From MM2 sp035460165 (GTDB lineage: Bacteria; Pseudomonadota; Gammaproteobacteria; Burkholderiales; Methylophilaceae), in assembly GCA_035460165.1 (NCBI GenBank), contig DATHWW010000011.1, positions 1-64,000 on the forward strand: 64,000 nucleotides of DNA, written 5' to 3'. Position 1 is the stretch's first letter. Every line of letters starts with the position of its first letter. The position numbers were made by a program, and so were the translations under genes. A model generated the notes under the pieces. It ran no database searches, was not told where the DNA came from, and saw only the letters and a program-made list of their open reading frames with translations. Below are positions 10,652 to 19,636 of the stretch, piece after piece.

Positions 10652-10895
10652 GCTTGTAATACATCGGCTGGGGATGTTCGAATCCTTTCAGGTAGCGTAC
10701 GTACGCTCGCGCCATCGCCGGGCCGGATAAGGGCTGCGGCTGCATGGATGCGGCATCGCCCGAACGTTGCAATTCCAGCCAGGCGCGCGTCGCCGGTTCG
10801 GCTTGCGGCTGCTCGTTTTTCGCAGCCTCTTCAGCGTACGCTGTCGTGGCGATCAGCAGCAACCACGCCGCCAGCCGGCTTGTTTTCTGTTTCAT
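10626..10895 (-). CDS. DUF3613 small exported protein of the tad locus
   Basis: An 89-aa protein starting at the ATG at 10895 behind GGGAGCG. It has a signal peptide (KTSRLAAWLLLIATTAYA) and the DUF3613-like C-terminus LSGPAMARAYVRYLKGFEHPQP. It overlaps tadD at its 5' end and tadG at its 3' end in other frames, typical of a tightly packed operon. DUF3613 proteins occur in tad loci, but I know of no assigned function. Confidence 0.75.
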   Translation of the reverse strand: MKQKTSRLAAWLLLIATTAYAEEAAKNEQPQAEPATRAWLELQRSGDAASMQPQPLSGPAMARAYVRYLKGFEHPQPMYYKHDESISSK

Positions 10896-11676
10896 CGTTC
10901 GCTCCCGTTTCATTAGGATTGTTCGTATCGCCGTTCGCTACGCCGCTATCCGGCACCGGGCCGATCATTCCGGTGGCCAGGCCGTCGGCTTGCGGCGTCG
11001 CCGACTGCCGTGCCGCCATTTTCCGGATGCCTGTCAGTTCCTCGGCGGAAATGCCGACCTTTTCCGCGAAAGCCGCGGCCTTGTCGTCCTCGCCGGTGCG
11101 CGACAGCAGCAGCAGCAGGTTGTGCGCCGCCCGGCGCTGGTTGGGCGCCAGCTCGATGGCGGTCAGGAATTCGTGCAGGGCGGTCTGGTGGTCGCCCGTC
11201 AGCATCAGTGCGTAGCCGTAATCGTTGCGCACCGAAGCATCGACCGGCAGCGCGGCACTGGCGGCCTTGAGATGGGCGACCGCATCGCGCCACTTGCCGG
11301 CGTTGCTGGCACTGAGGCCCAGCCCCTGATAGGCGTAGCCGCCCACGCAACTGCTCAGTAATTTGCGATAAATTCGGTCGGCTTCTTCCTCGCGGCCGGT
11401 CTGGCGCAGGCCGTCGGCGCGCAGCAGTTCGGCTTGCGGTACGTCGAGCCGCGCCGCGTCGAGATAGGCAATCGCCGCGTGCGGCTTGCCGGCCATCAGC
11501 ATCTGGCGGATGAGTCCCAGCCGCGTCGAGGATGCGGGCGGCAATTCCTTGCAGGTGTTCTTGCCCGATCCCCACAAGTTCTTGTCGCCCGACGAGTCGA
11601 CAGCCGGAGTCGCCGCCCAGGCCTGGCCGAGACTGCAAACCAGCGCGATCGCAAGGCATATATCTCGTTTCATCAT
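10831..11676 (-). CDS. tadD: TadD-like TPR lipoprotein/secreted protein
   Basis: A 281-aa protein with signal sequence MMKRDICLAIALVCSLGQAWA and several tetratricopeptide repeats (about residues 85-215, for example AYQGLGLSASNAGKWRDAVAHL and DYGYALMLTGDHQTALHEFL). TadD is a pilotin-like factor needed for secretin or pilus assembly. The start overlaps the tadC stop (TGATG). The C-terminal tail is low-complexity (NGDTNNPNETGANDETENKP) and overlaps the DUF3613 gene. No lipobox Cys is obvious near the signal cleavage site, so 'lipoprotein' is not supported here. Confidence 0.82.
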   Translation of the reverse strand: MMKRDICLAIALVCSLGQAWAATPAVDSSGDKNLWGSGKNTCKELPPASSTRLGLIRQMLMAGKPHAAIAYLDAARLDVPQAELLRADGLRQTGREEEADRIYRKLLSSCVGGYAYQGLGLSASNAGKWRDAVAHLKAASAALPVDASVRNDYGYALMLTGDHQTALHEFLTAIELAPNQRRAAHNLLLLLSRTGEDDKAAAFAEKVGISAEELTGIRKMAARQSATPQADGLATGMIGPVPDSGVANGDTNNPNETGANDETENKPAGGVVAADRHDSVR

Positions 11677-12590
11677 CACATCCCTTTCAACGCACGCGCT
11701 AACCCGATAAAGCCGGGACCCGCCACGAATATCATCAATGCAGGAAATAGGAACAACACCATCACCACCGTCATCTTCGCCGAGAGCTTGCTGACGTATT
11801 CGCGCAGTTCGGAAATCTGGCGTTCCTCAACCAGCTTGGTGTATTCGATCAGCGAATCGCGGATGTTGCCGCCGTAGCGCGTGACTTGTTTCAGCATACC
11901 GATGGTGTCGTTCAGCTCGGGAATGTCCAGCGGCTCCGCCATTTCGGCCAGCGCTTCGCCGCGTTCCTGCCCGGCCTGGATGCGCTTCAGCACCACGCCC
12001 AGCTCCTTGGAAAGATTGGGGATCAGGCTGCCGCCCTGCTGTTCGATGACCTGCAAGGTGTGTTCGAACGACAAGCCGGCATCGAACAGCATGCGCAGCA
12101 GATGCAAAAAGGCGGTGACTTCCTTGCGTATCACCTGCTGCCGCTGCGAGGCGCACCAGCGCAGCAAGCGGCGCATGAAGATAAAAAAGAAGGCGAACAC
12201 GAACACGACATGCAGCAGGATATCGCCCAAAGATGCACCGCCGGCAAACGAATAGATCGCGGTAGCGCCCGCCAGCACGAACGGCAACAACCATCCGGCG
12301 GCGAGAAAGTAGAACCGGGTCTGCGGATTGCCCCAACCCGCTTGCACCAGCAATCGCTGCATTTCCTCGATTTCGCTGCTGGAAAAACGCTCCAGCATTT
12401 GCATCAGGCGCGTGTTGGCATCCGGCTTCTCAAAGCGGAAGAAATGCGAAATATTGGCGCCATCGCCACGCAGCGCCTCCGCGAAACGACGGTGCACGCC
12501 GGGCGGCGGACGATCGCGCTGGGTCATGGAAAACAGCAACGCGGCGGTGCCCACCATCAACAGCACAGCTGTCCAGAGCCAGATGTTCAA
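11676..12590 (-). CDS. tadC: TadC inner-membrane platform protein (type II secretion F domain)
   Basis: Platform protein of the Tad pilus motor. It has a hydrophobic N-terminus (LNIWLWTAVLLMVGTAALLF), further membrane segments near residues 100-150, the T2SSF helical domain (FLHLLRMLFDAGLSFEHTL) and a C-terminal membrane helix (MTVVMVLFLFPALMIFVAGP). I place the start at the TTG at 12590, which abuts the inserted repeat and has AAGGTG inside that repeat as a possible ribosome site. The frame stays open to a GTG at 12647, but those codons are repeat sequence and encode RPRRRRKIKVHTP, not family-like. Confidence 0.82.
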   Translation of the reverse strand: MNIWLWTAVLLMVGTAALLFSMTQRDRPPPGVHRRFAEALRGDGANISHFFRFEKPDANTRLMQMLERFSSSEIEEMQRLLVQAGWGNPQTRFYFLAAGWLLPFVLAGATAIYSFAGGASLGDILLHVVFVFAFFFIFMRRLLRWCASQRQQVIRKEVTAFLHLLRMLFDAGLSFEHTLQVIEQQGGSLIPNLSKELGVVLKRIQAGQERGEALAEMAEPLDIPELNDTIGMLKQVTRYGGNIRDSLIEYTKLVEERQISELREYVSKLSAKMTVVMVLFLFPALMIFVAGPGFIGLARALKGM

Positions 12591-12821
12591 GGGCGTGTGC
12601 ACCTTAATTTTGCGTCTGCGACGAGGGCGATTTGGGATGCCATCCACGAAGCAAGACGCGAAGTTATGCCGCTCATAACAAGCGGCTTGCGAAAACGTAG
12701 TTTCAGTGCAGGCTTACCTGCGCAGCAGGTTATGCCGGAACTACAAAGGAGGGCGCCCAAATCGCCCTCGTCCCGAAGGGTTGCGGAGTAACGCAGTCGT
12801 GAAATTAAGGTGTACACGCCC
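12591..12821. mobile_element. MITE-like element between tadB and tadC
   Basis: A 231-bp non-coding element with 20-bp terminal inverted repeats, GGGCGTGTGCACCTTAATTT at 12591-12610 and the complement of GGGCGTGTACACCTTAATTT at 12802-12821 (one mismatch). Inside, a second pair repeats CGAGGGCGATTTGGG in opposite orientations. It is too short for a transposase. I cannot see a clear target duplication. It sits exactly at the tadB stop and tadC start. Confidence 0.85.
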
Positions 12822-13747
12822 TAGATACTTTTCAACATACGCCAGAGTATGAGCACGCCCGCCACCTGAAAACCGAGTGCGGTCATTAGCAGCGTCTTGC
12901 CGGAAGGGCTTTGTAGCATCAGATTCAGATAATTGGGATTCATGACGACCATGTATCCGGCCAGCGAGATGGGCGTCAACGACAGCACCCAGGCGGAAAT
13001 GCGCGTCTCGCCGGTCATCGCGGCCAGTTCACGCTGCGCCAGTTCGCGCTGGCGGATCATCTGCACCACGCTTTGCAGCATTTCCTTAGGGCTGCTGCCG
13101 TAGCTGTTGCTGATGCGCATCGCCAGCGCAATCAGGCTCATTTCGCGTAGGCCGTGCAGCTTGGCAGCATCGCTCAGGGTTTCCGGCATATCGGCGCCGA
13201 GATCGGTGGCGCGCACCACCCGGTCGAGGATATTGCGCAATGGCGGTTTGGACTCTTCGGTCGCCAGGCGAATGGCGCCCTCGACGCTGCGGCCGCTGCC
13301 CAGGCTGCGCAGCACCTGGTCGATAAACATCGGCACCTGCTCGGTAATCTGCGCCTGACGGCGGCGTAACCGGAGATACGGCAACAGAAAGCCGATGATC
13401 AGCACTGCACCACTGAACAGCAGGAGCGCGCCGGCCCAACTCAGCCACACCCAGCCCACCAGCCCGAACAACAGAAACACCAGCGGAATCACGACGAAAT
13501 GCCAGTCTTCCAGTTCGAATCCGGCATAAATCGAACCGCGCACGCGCAGCCGATGCCAGAAGGTTTCCTGCTGGCCCGGGGGAATGCCGGAAATGGTGGA
13601 ACCGCGCGGCAGCACCTGTTTGAAATGCACCGCGACCTGCTCGCGAAACCTGGCATTCTTGCCCGACCCGTAAATCCACGCCGCCAGCCCCAGCATCAGC
13701 AGTGCGCCGCCAATCAACAGCCAGCCGACCAGTCCGCTCAAAGCCAT
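12821..13747 (-). CDS. tadB: TadB inner-membrane platform protein
   Basis: A 308-aa T2SSF-domain protein, partner of TadC in the Flp pilus platform. Membrane helices lie at residues about 7-27, 95-130 and the C-terminal 265-305. The domain core is QVPMFIDQVLRSLGSGRSVEGAI and GSSPKEMLQSVVQMIRQRELAQRE. It overlaps tadA by 10 bases. The last base of its stop codon comes from the edge of the inserted repeat (ATC TAG GGC), so the original C-terminus may have been one residue different. Confidence 0.88.
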   Translation of the reverse strand: MALSGLVGWLLIGGALLMLGLAAWIYGSGKNARFREQVAVHFKQVLPRGSTISGIPPGQQETFWHRLRVRGSIYAGFELEDWHFVVIPLVFLLFGLVGWVWLSWAGALLLFSGAVLIIGFLLPYLRLRRRQAQITEQVPMFIDQVLRSLGSGRSVEGAIRLATEESKPPLRNILDRVVRATDLGADMPETLSDAAKLHGLREMSLIALAMRISNSYGSSPKEMLQSVVQMIRQRELAQRELAAMTGETRISAWVLSLTPISLAGYMVVMNPNYLNLMLQSPSGKTLLMTALGFQVAGVLILWRMLKSI

Positions 13748-15006
13748 TTTGAATTCGCCATCAGGTCGCGCAATTTCGGGTTGCAGGGCATCACGTTAAC
13801 CGTGATGAAACGACCGGCATCGAGGTCGAACGAGTAGAGTTCGTTGAGCACAAACTGGTTGTCACGCACACCATTGACCTCGGTCACCGACACTACGCGG
13901 CGCTGGCCGTTGGACATGCGGCTGATCTGGATCACCAGCTCGACCGCCGCCGCGATCATCTGCCTGAGCGTGCCTTCGGAGCCCTGGAATCCCGCCAGCC
14001 CAGCCAGCATTTCCAGCCGCAGCATGGCATCCGAGGGGTTGTTGGCGTGCACCGTACTCATGCAGCCGTCGTGGCCGGTGTTCATCGCCTGCAGCACGTC
14101 CATCACTTCCTTGCCGCGCACTTCGCCGAGGATGATCCGGTCCGGCCGCATGCGCAGCGCATTGCGCACCAGGTCGCGCGCGGTCACTTCACCGGCGCCG
14201 TCGATGTTGGGCGGACGCGTTTCGAGGCGCACCACGTGCTCATGGTCGAGCTGCAATTCGGCGGCGTCTTCGATCGTGACGATGCGCTCGGTCGGCGGAA
14301 TGGATCGGCTCAACACGTTGAGCAGCGTAGTCTTGCCGGCGCCGGTGCCGCCGCTGACGATGATGTTGCAGCGCTTCTCGACCGCGGCCGTCAGGAATTC
14401 CAGCATGCCCCGGTCGAAAGTGCCGAGCTGGATCAGATCCTGCGCCAGCAACGGATCCTTGCGGAATTTGCGGATCGACAGGCACGGCCCGTTCAGCGCC
14501 AGCGGGGGGATGATCGCATTGACGCGGCTGCCGTCCGGCAGGCGGGCATCCACCATCGGGCTGGATTCGTCGATGCGCCGCCCGAGGTGCGCGAGGATAC
14601 GGCGGATCACGCGCAGCACGTGCTCGTCGTCGATGAAACGCAGCGATGTCGCTTCCAGCCGTCCTTCGCGTTCCACAAAAATCTGCTTCGCGCCGTTGAC
14701 CAGGATATCGTTGACCCGCTCGTCCTTGATCAGCGTTTCCAGCGGCCCGTAGCCCGCCAGCTCATCGACCATGTCCTCGCTCAGGTTCTCGAGATCGTAG
14801 CCGCTCACCGGCAGGTGCTTCTCGGCGATGTATTGCGTGACCTTGCCGCGCACGTAATCCGCGACTTCCTGCCGCGGCACTTCAAACAGCGCGATGCGGT
14901 CGCGCTCGATTTCGCCGATCAGGAAACGGTGCAGCAGGAATTTGAGCTCCTGATAGTCCTCAGCCTGCTTGAGGCCGAAATCGTATCCGTAGAGGCGCAG
15001 GTCCAT
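13738..15006 (-). CDS. tadA: TadA/CpaF pilus assembly ATPase
   Basis: Cytosolic hexameric ATPase that powers Flp pilus assembly, 422 aa. It has Walker A IIVSGGTGAGKTTLLNVL, the Asp box MRPDRIILGEVRGKEV (Walker B region), and the His box GHDGCMSTVHANNPSDAMLR. The N-terminal domain carries the CpaF-type VNDILVNGAKQIFVER. It starts nine bases after tadZ and overlaps tadB, so it is part of one transcript. Confidence 0.95.
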   Translation of the reverse strand: MDLRLYGYDFGLKQAEDYQELKFLLHRFLIGEIERDRIALFEVPRQEVADYVRGKVTQYIAEKHLPVSGYDLENLSEDMVDELAGYGPLETLIKDERVNDILVNGAKQIFVEREGRLEATSLRFIDDEHVLRVIRRILAHLGRRIDESSPMVDARLPDGSRVNAIIPPLALNGPCLSIRKFRKDPLLAQDLIQLGTFDRGMLEFLTAAVEKRCNIIVSGGTGAGKTTLLNVLSRSIPPTERIVTIEDAAELQLDHEHVVRLETRPPNIDGAGEVTARDLVRNALRMRPDRIILGEVRGKEVMDVLQAMNTGHDGCMSTVHANNPSDAMLRLEMLAGLAGFQGSEGTLRQMIAAAVELVIQISRMSNGQRRVVSVTEVNGVRDNQFVLNELYSFDLDAGRFITVNVMPCNPKLRDLMANSKWL

Positions 15007-15015
15007 GGCGTTCTC

Positions 15016-16239
15016 CTAGGCCGTTGCCTTGCCTGGCGCTTTGCCCGCCGTCATGGCGGACATCAGGCGTTTCACCAGGCCCGGCTGCTGGCCATGGGCA
15101 TGCCCCGATGACGCCCCCCTCACCTGCTGCGCCAGTTTGCGTACGCTGGTGACATACGGATCGTTGGGCGAGAGCGTGAACATGCTTTCGCCGGAATTCA
15201 TCGTCGCCAGCCGCGCCATGCCGGAAGGTGCCAGCGTACTCAATAGTGGCAAGCCGAAGGATTGCGCGATGCTGTCGGCATCCGGCGGCATGCGCGACAA
15301 GTAGCGATCCACCACCAGCCCGGCGTTTTCCAGGTTGATCTTTTCCTCGCGCATGTGCTTCAGCAGTTGCAGGTTCTGCCGGCAGCTCGGCACGCTTTGC
15401 TCGATCAGCATGATGAGGCGGTCGGCGTTGGTCAGCAGCAGCATCAGGAAATCCGAGCGTGCGACGCCGCCCAGATTGATGACGATATGCGAGAAATAGC
15501 GCCGCAATGTACGCAGCAGCACATACACGTCAGCAGAAGTGAATTGCGCGCCGGTCCACGGCTCTTCCGGCATCGACAGCACGGTAAGGCCGCTCTTGTG
15601 CTGGCCGAAACCGGTCTGTATCAGCGTCGCATCGATGCGGCGCAGGCTGCGCACCGCGTCGATGAAACTATACGAAGCCGTGAGACCGAGATACAGCATC
15701 GCATCGCCGTGCGGCGCGCCGAGATCGAGCAGCAGCGTCGGCTCCGAATCCTGTATCGCCAGCGCCAGATGCAAGGCAAACATCGGCGCATCGCTACCCG
15801 GCCGCGCGCTGACGACAGTGGTGATGCGTCCGCCGGTATCCGCTTGAGCGGTGTAAGCGCTGGCATCCTTGGGTGCGAGCCGTTTCACCGTCGCCACCAC
15901 GTCGTTGGCGCGCGTACCGACCTTGATAAAATCGCGCGCACCGACCCGCATCGACGCCAGAAGAAGATCCTCATCCACCGTCTCGGAAACCACCAGCACC
16001 GGAAGAAAAGGCTTGGCAGCCATCAGGCCTTCGATCAGCAGCGTCTCCTGCCGGTAATTGGACGCTGTAAGCTGCACGAAAATTGCCGAGGCGCCGATGG
16101 CATCCGACAGTTGCAGTAACCGTTCGATGGAAGGCTGATCGGCCGGGATCAACTCGCCGGCCTCGGTTAGCGCATGCGTCAGCCATTGCAGGCACTCGGG
16201 GGATTGGGTGAGGGCTATGTAACTGTTGCGTTCGCTCAT
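15016..16239 (-). CDS. tadZ: TadZ/CpaE-like pilus localisation protein with degenerate P-loop
   Basis: A 407-aa protein starting at 16239 behind AAGGGGAG. The N-terminal third looks like an atypical receiver domain (LLIEGLMAAKPFLPVLVVSETV). The rest resembles a MinD/ParA ATPase (TLLLDLGAPHGDAMLYLGL, FSHIVINLGGVARSDFLMLL). The position of the deviant Walker A reads VVSARPGSDAPMFALHLA and lacks the usual KGGxGKT lysines, so ATP hydrolysis is doubtful. Atypical P-loops are known in TadZ, which marks the pilus assembly site at the cell pole. Confidence 0.85.
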   Translation of the reverse strand: MSERNSYIALTQSPECLQWLTHALTEAGELIPADQPSIERLLQLSDAIGASAIFVQLTASNYRQETLLIEGLMAAKPFLPVLVVSETVDEDLLLASMRVGARDFIKVGTRANDVVATVKRLAPKDASAYTAQADTGGRITTVVSARPGSDAPMFALHLALAIQDSEPTLLLDLGAPHGDAMLYLGLTASYSFIDAVRSLRRIDATLIQTGFGQHKSGLTVLSMPEEPWTGAQFTSADVYVLLRTLRRYFSHIVINLGGVARSDFLMLLLTNADRLIMLIEQSVPSCRQNLQLLKHMREEKINLENAGLVVDRYLSRMPPDADSIAQSFGLPLLSTLAPSGMARLATMNSGESMFTLSPNDPYVTSVRKLAQQVRGASSGHAHGQQPGLVKRLMSAMTAGKAPGKATA

Positions 16240-16252
16240 GAACCGTCTCCCC

Positions 16253-17644
16253 TTATCGTGACATGCCGGTTGCGGGAGCACCGACGGCGCTGCCGGTCTG
16301 GAAGAACATTTCGCTGTAGCTGGGCTTGTAGTCGCGCACGTCGCTGCCCGGCAGTTCCGGCAGGGTGGCGTTGCGCGCAATCGGCCGCACCAGATGCGGT
16401 GTCACGACCATCAGCAGCTCCTTGTCCTCGCGATCGAACCGCGTCGAGCGGAAAAACGCGCCGATCACCGGCAGATCGCCCAGCCACGGGAATTTATCGA
16501 CATTACTGAGCGTGTTGCGGCTGACGAGGCCGCTGATCACGAAGCTCTCGCCGTTGCCCAGTGACACGCTGGTATCGGTGCGGCGCACGCGCAGGCCGGG
16601 CACGGCCACCCCCCCGCTTTGCACCGCGTTGGCGAAATCGAGCTCGCTCACTTCCGGCGACACCTTGAGAAAGATGCGGTTGCCGTCGAGCACGGTGGGC
16701 GACAACATCAGCCGCACGCCATATTCCTTGTAGGTTACGGTCACTGAGCTGTCGCCACCCGAACCGCTGCGGATGGGAATCGGGAATTCACCACCGGCAA
16801 GAAAGGTCGCGCTCTGCCCGGAAACCGTGGTCAGGCTGGGTTCGGCCAGGGTATAGGCAAAACCGTTGGCTTCCAGCACGCTTAAGGCGCCAAACAGACC
16901 CGAGCCCGAATTGCCGAAAATCAGGTTGAACGCATTAAAGAGCGGCAAAAACCCGGAATTGCTTTCGAGGGCGAATCCGCTTCCGTCGTTGCTGATGGCG
17001 CTCAACGTGCCCGGCGCGCCGATAGCCAGCGTGGTGTTGCCTTCGTTCTTGCCGATGAAAAACCCGGCCCGCATCAGGTTCTGCCGGCTGACCTCGACGA
17101 TCTTGATGTCGATTTGCACCTGACTGTCGAACGCCGCCATGCTGGCATCGAGCGGGCCTTTGGCTTCCGGGTCCAGCGCCTGCTGCGCGAGTGCATGTTT
17201 TTCCAAAGAGCCCGCTGCGCCAGTGAGCACCACATCAGCGCCGACAGCCTCAACCTTTAGCGGCGCGGCGCCGGAGACTTCCAGCTTCCTTCGTTCGGCG
17301 TCCGTTGCGGTATTGACCATCACCTTGATCACGCGGGCCGGACGCACATCCTGCTCGTTTTCCCACACCGACACCTCGGTCACGCCTGTTGTCTTGCCGG
17401 TCAGCAGCAGATTGCGCGCGGTCAGCACATTGATGCTGACCACCGCGGGGTCGCTCACGGCCACGCGCTTGATCGGTTGAGGATGGGTATAGACCTCCTG
17501 CCGCCCCACTTCCATCGCGAGCGTTTCGGATGTCTCCGCTGCGACGGACATCACTGCCAGCAGCAGCGCAATGCCAAGAGCCCAACGCGAGCGATGGATA
17601 CGACTGAATTGAGCTCCAACCAATCCCTGCTTTACGAACGTCAT
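16253..17644 (-). CDS. cpaC: RcpA/CpaC secretin of the Tad pilus
   Basis: Outer membrane secretin of 463 aa through which the Flp pilus leaves the cell. It has a signal sequence (WALGIALLLAVMSVAAET), an N-terminal pilus/secretin-associated domain (EVYTHPQPIKRVAVSDPAVV), then the secretin core (VQIDIKIVEVSRQNL, FLAGGEFPIPI, YGVRLMLSPTV, and the C-terminal SFVISGLVSRN and KELLMVVTPHLVRP). GGGGAAG precedes the ATG. No lipobox is seen; TadD may act as its pilotin. Confidence 0.92.
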   Translation of the reverse strand: MTFVKQGLVGAQFSRIHRSRWALGIALLLAVMSVAAETSETLAMEVGRQEVYTHPQPIKRVAVSDPAVVSINVLTARNLLLTGKTTGVTEVSVWENEQDVRPARVIKVMVNTATDAERRKLEVSGAAPLKVEAVGADVVLTGAAGSLEKHALAQQALDPEAKGPLDASMAAFDSQVQIDIKIVEVSRQNLMRAGFFIGKNEGNTTLAIGAPGTLSAISNDGSGFALESNSGFLPLFNAFNLIFGNSGSGLFGALSVLEANGFAYTLAEPSLTTVSGQSATFLAGGEFPIPIRSGSGGDSSVTVTYKEYGVRLMLSPTVLDGNRIFLKVSPEVSELDFANAVQSGGVAVPGLRVRRTDTSVSLGNGESFVISGLVSRNTLSNVDKFPWLGDLPVIGAFFRSTRFDREDKELLMVVTPHLVRPIARNATLPELPGSDVRDYKPSYSEMFFQTGSAVGAPATGMSR

Positions 17645-17681
17645 ACTTCCCCCGACTGCTGTTTCGTCCGATTACGAACCG

Positions 17682-18638
17682 TCAGTTTTTGACGGTGACA
17701 ACTTCTACCTGATCACCTCGATGCACGATCACGCGCGATGTGTTTTCTGGCGCGGACTTCTTTGTTTTCACGACCGTTGCCTGGGTTTTTCTTGCGGCTG
17801 GTTTCGGCGGGGCGGCCGTGACCGCAACCGGACGCACACCACCCCCCGTCGCCAGTTCGGCAAGGCGCAGGTAATGCGAGGCATCTTCTTCAGTAGCCAT
17901 CTGCGGCGGTTCGGCGCCGCGCAATGCAAGACGGATCTGACCGCTACTGTCGGCCAACATCAGGCGCGCCGCGTCTTTTTCAGGAATAGCGAGAATCGCC
18001 GAGCGACTGGATTTCCCTTTCTCCACATCCTGCTTTTTGGGTTCGGCCTGGTCGCCCGTTTTATTTTCGGCGGAGGTAATCTTCTTGAAGGTCGAAGGCT
18101 GCGCATCCGTTGCGCCGGTTTCCTCGCCGACAGCCAGCACGCGCACATCGCGCAAGACCACCTGCGACGACGAAATCTCGCCGGTTTCCTTGACGGGGCG
18201 CTGGTAATACAGGACATCGACATGGTCGCCGGGACTGACGAAACCGCCAACGCCGATCACTTCCGTGACCTTGATCGCCACCCCGCGCTCGCCCGGCCGC
18301 AGGGCCTGCGCAACTTCGCCCAACCGGGGGAAATGGCTGGACAGAACAGGCGTTCCGGCGGCGATCGGCTCAAGGGTCAGTTTGCCGACCACTTTTCCGA
18401 CCGTTTCATATCCACGCTCATCACGTAAGGGGGAAGAGTCCAGGCGGACATCCTGTACGGTGAGCAGGTAGCCGGCGGGTATGTCGCGGGCAGCGATGAC
18501 TTGCGGATAGCTGGGAGGCGGAGCCTGCACGGCTACGGGTGCTGCCTGCTTCGTGCTGAGTCGATAACCGATGGCGGCGGTGGCGATGGCGCCCAATGCC
18601 AGAATGACTGCCAGGAACCGCAACAACGTACTGTTCAT
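17682..18638 (-). CDS. cpaB: CpaB/RcpC Flp pilus assembly protein
   Basis: A 318-aa periplasmic protein anchored by an N-terminal helix (LRFLAVILALGAIATAAIGY). It has the SAF/CpaB domain: QVIAARDIPAGYLLTVQDVRL, then AGTPVLSSHF and RGVAIKVTEVIGVGGFVSPGDHVDVLYYQ. It probably links the secretin CpaC to the rest of the machine through peptidoglycan. The C-terminal third is lysine/alanine-rich and low in complexity. It lies 37 bases upstream of cpaC in the operon. Confidence 0.9.
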   Translation of the reverse strand: MNSTLLRFLAVILALGAIATAAIGYRLSTKQAAPVAVQAPPPSYPQVIAARDIPAGYLLTVQDVRLDSSPLRDERGYETVGKVVGKLTLEPIAAGTPVLSSHFPRLGEVAQALRPGERGVAIKVTEVIGVGGFVSPGDHVDVLYYQRPVKETGEISSSQVVLRDVRVLAVGEETGATDAQPSTFKKITSAENKTGDQAEPKKQDVEKGKSSRSAILAIPEKDAARLMLADSSGQIRLALRGAEPPQMATEEDASHYLRLAELATGGGVRPVAVTAAPPKPAARKTQATVVKTKKSAPENTSRVIVHRGDQVEVVTVKN

Positions 18639-18688
18639 GAACGATCCACCCTCTTTTTATCCGAGCCCGCTGAAATCGGCTCTTATGG

Positions 18689-19162
18689 TCATAACTCGAT
18701 CACCGCGCGCCCGACAAGATCGGCAGGCAGTTTCGGCACCTCGCCTATCGCCGGAAAAGTCAGGACAGGCATCAATGGGTTGCTCGTGTACCCGGTATAA
18801 ATTACCGTCACCGTCAACGTGTTGGTGCCGCTCCAGCCTAATTGCACATTGCCATTGGAAGCGCCCAGTACTTCATTTTTCACTCCGGCCGGCAACCAGG
18901 AAAGGCTATTGCCCACGGTAGTGCGCACCTGCGGTTCGACGCCGGAGCGATAGGCCGAATTGCTGGCAAATGCCAGGTTATCCACCGCAATCGCTGAGCG
19001 CGCGCCCTCTTCGGCGGCATGCTGAAAGGACTCCTCCAGCATCATGGCAATCGCATAACTGACCAGCGCGTAAAACACCACGAAAAACAGGACGAACAGC
19101 AGTGCGAACTCAATCGCTGCCGCACCCTTCTGTTTACGCCGTTGCGCTACCGCCCGTTCCAT
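18689..19162 (-). CDS. tadE: TadE-like minor pseudopilin
   Basis: A 157-aa protein with the TadE/TadG N-terminus: QRRKQKGAAAIEFALLFVLF, a basic head followed by a prepilin-like GxxxxE site and a long hydrophobic helix (to about residue 40). TadE is processed by the TadV peptidase in studied systems. The remaining part is exported. It starts three bases after the tadV stop. Confidence 0.87.
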   Translation of the reverse strand: MERAVAQRRKQKGAAAIEFALLFVLFFVVFYALVSYAIAMMLEESFQHAAEEGARSAIAVDNLAFASNSAYRSGVEPQVRTTVGNSLSWLPAGVKNEVLGASNGNVQLGWSGTNTLTVTVIYTGYTSNPLMPVLTFPAIGEVPKLPADLVGRAVIEL

Positions 19163-19165
19163 CGC

Positions 19166-19615
19166 TTACGTCCTAACCCAGATGGCGAGCAGGAATCCGA
19201 TGGCAAGGGCCGCACCGAACGGCACCCAGCGGCGGACGCTCATCGTGTTTCCCGAATATCGCGTCACCGTCAGCGCCGTGAGCGAGACCATCGCGCTGAG
19301 AAACCCGGCAATGGCGAAGCTGATCAAGGCGATCTCCCAGCCGCCCAGCAGCGCTATCGCAACGAAGAGTTTGACATCGCCGGCCGCGAGCCAATGGGCA
19401 AAGTAGCCCGGCAGCGTCAGGGCGAGTGCCAGCACCACCCCCATCAGCACCGATGGCCAGCTCGCCCCCAGCACCGATTCGCCGGTGTAGGCGAGATAAG
19501 CCAGGGCGAGCACGGCAGCCGCCATGCTGTACAGATTGGGTATGCGACGAACCGTGAGATCCGACGCCAGCACTGCCATGCTCCAAGCCACGACCACCCA
19601 TTCCGCCACCCTCAT
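19166..19615 (-). CDS. tadV: TadV/CpaA prepilin peptidase (A24 family)
   Basis: A 149-aa inner-membrane aspartic protease that cleaves the Flp prepilin and TadE-like proteins. The two catalytic aspartates can be placed: D19 in LASDLTVRRIPN and D80 in the GxGD-like AAGDVKLFVAI. There are four to six membrane helices. The N-terminal methyltransferase domain of classical PilD is absent, as usual in Tad systems. It lies 21 bases after flp. Confidence 0.92.
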   Translation of the reverse strand: MRVAEWVVVAWSMAVLASDLTVRRIPNLYSMAAAVLALAYLAYTGESVLGASWPSVLMGVVLALALTLPGYFAHWLAAGDVKLFVAIALLGGWEIALISFAIAGFLSAMVSLTALTVTRYSGNTMSVRRWVPFGAALAIGFLLAIWVRT

Positions 19616-19636
19616 GTGCTACCGCTCGGCGACGGT

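Noticed and set aside
12600..12647. Extension of TadC to the GTG at 12647
   Set aside because: These codons are inside the inserted repeat and give a poly-Arg stretch not seen in TadC; the TTG at 12590 starts at the conserved hydrophobic helix.
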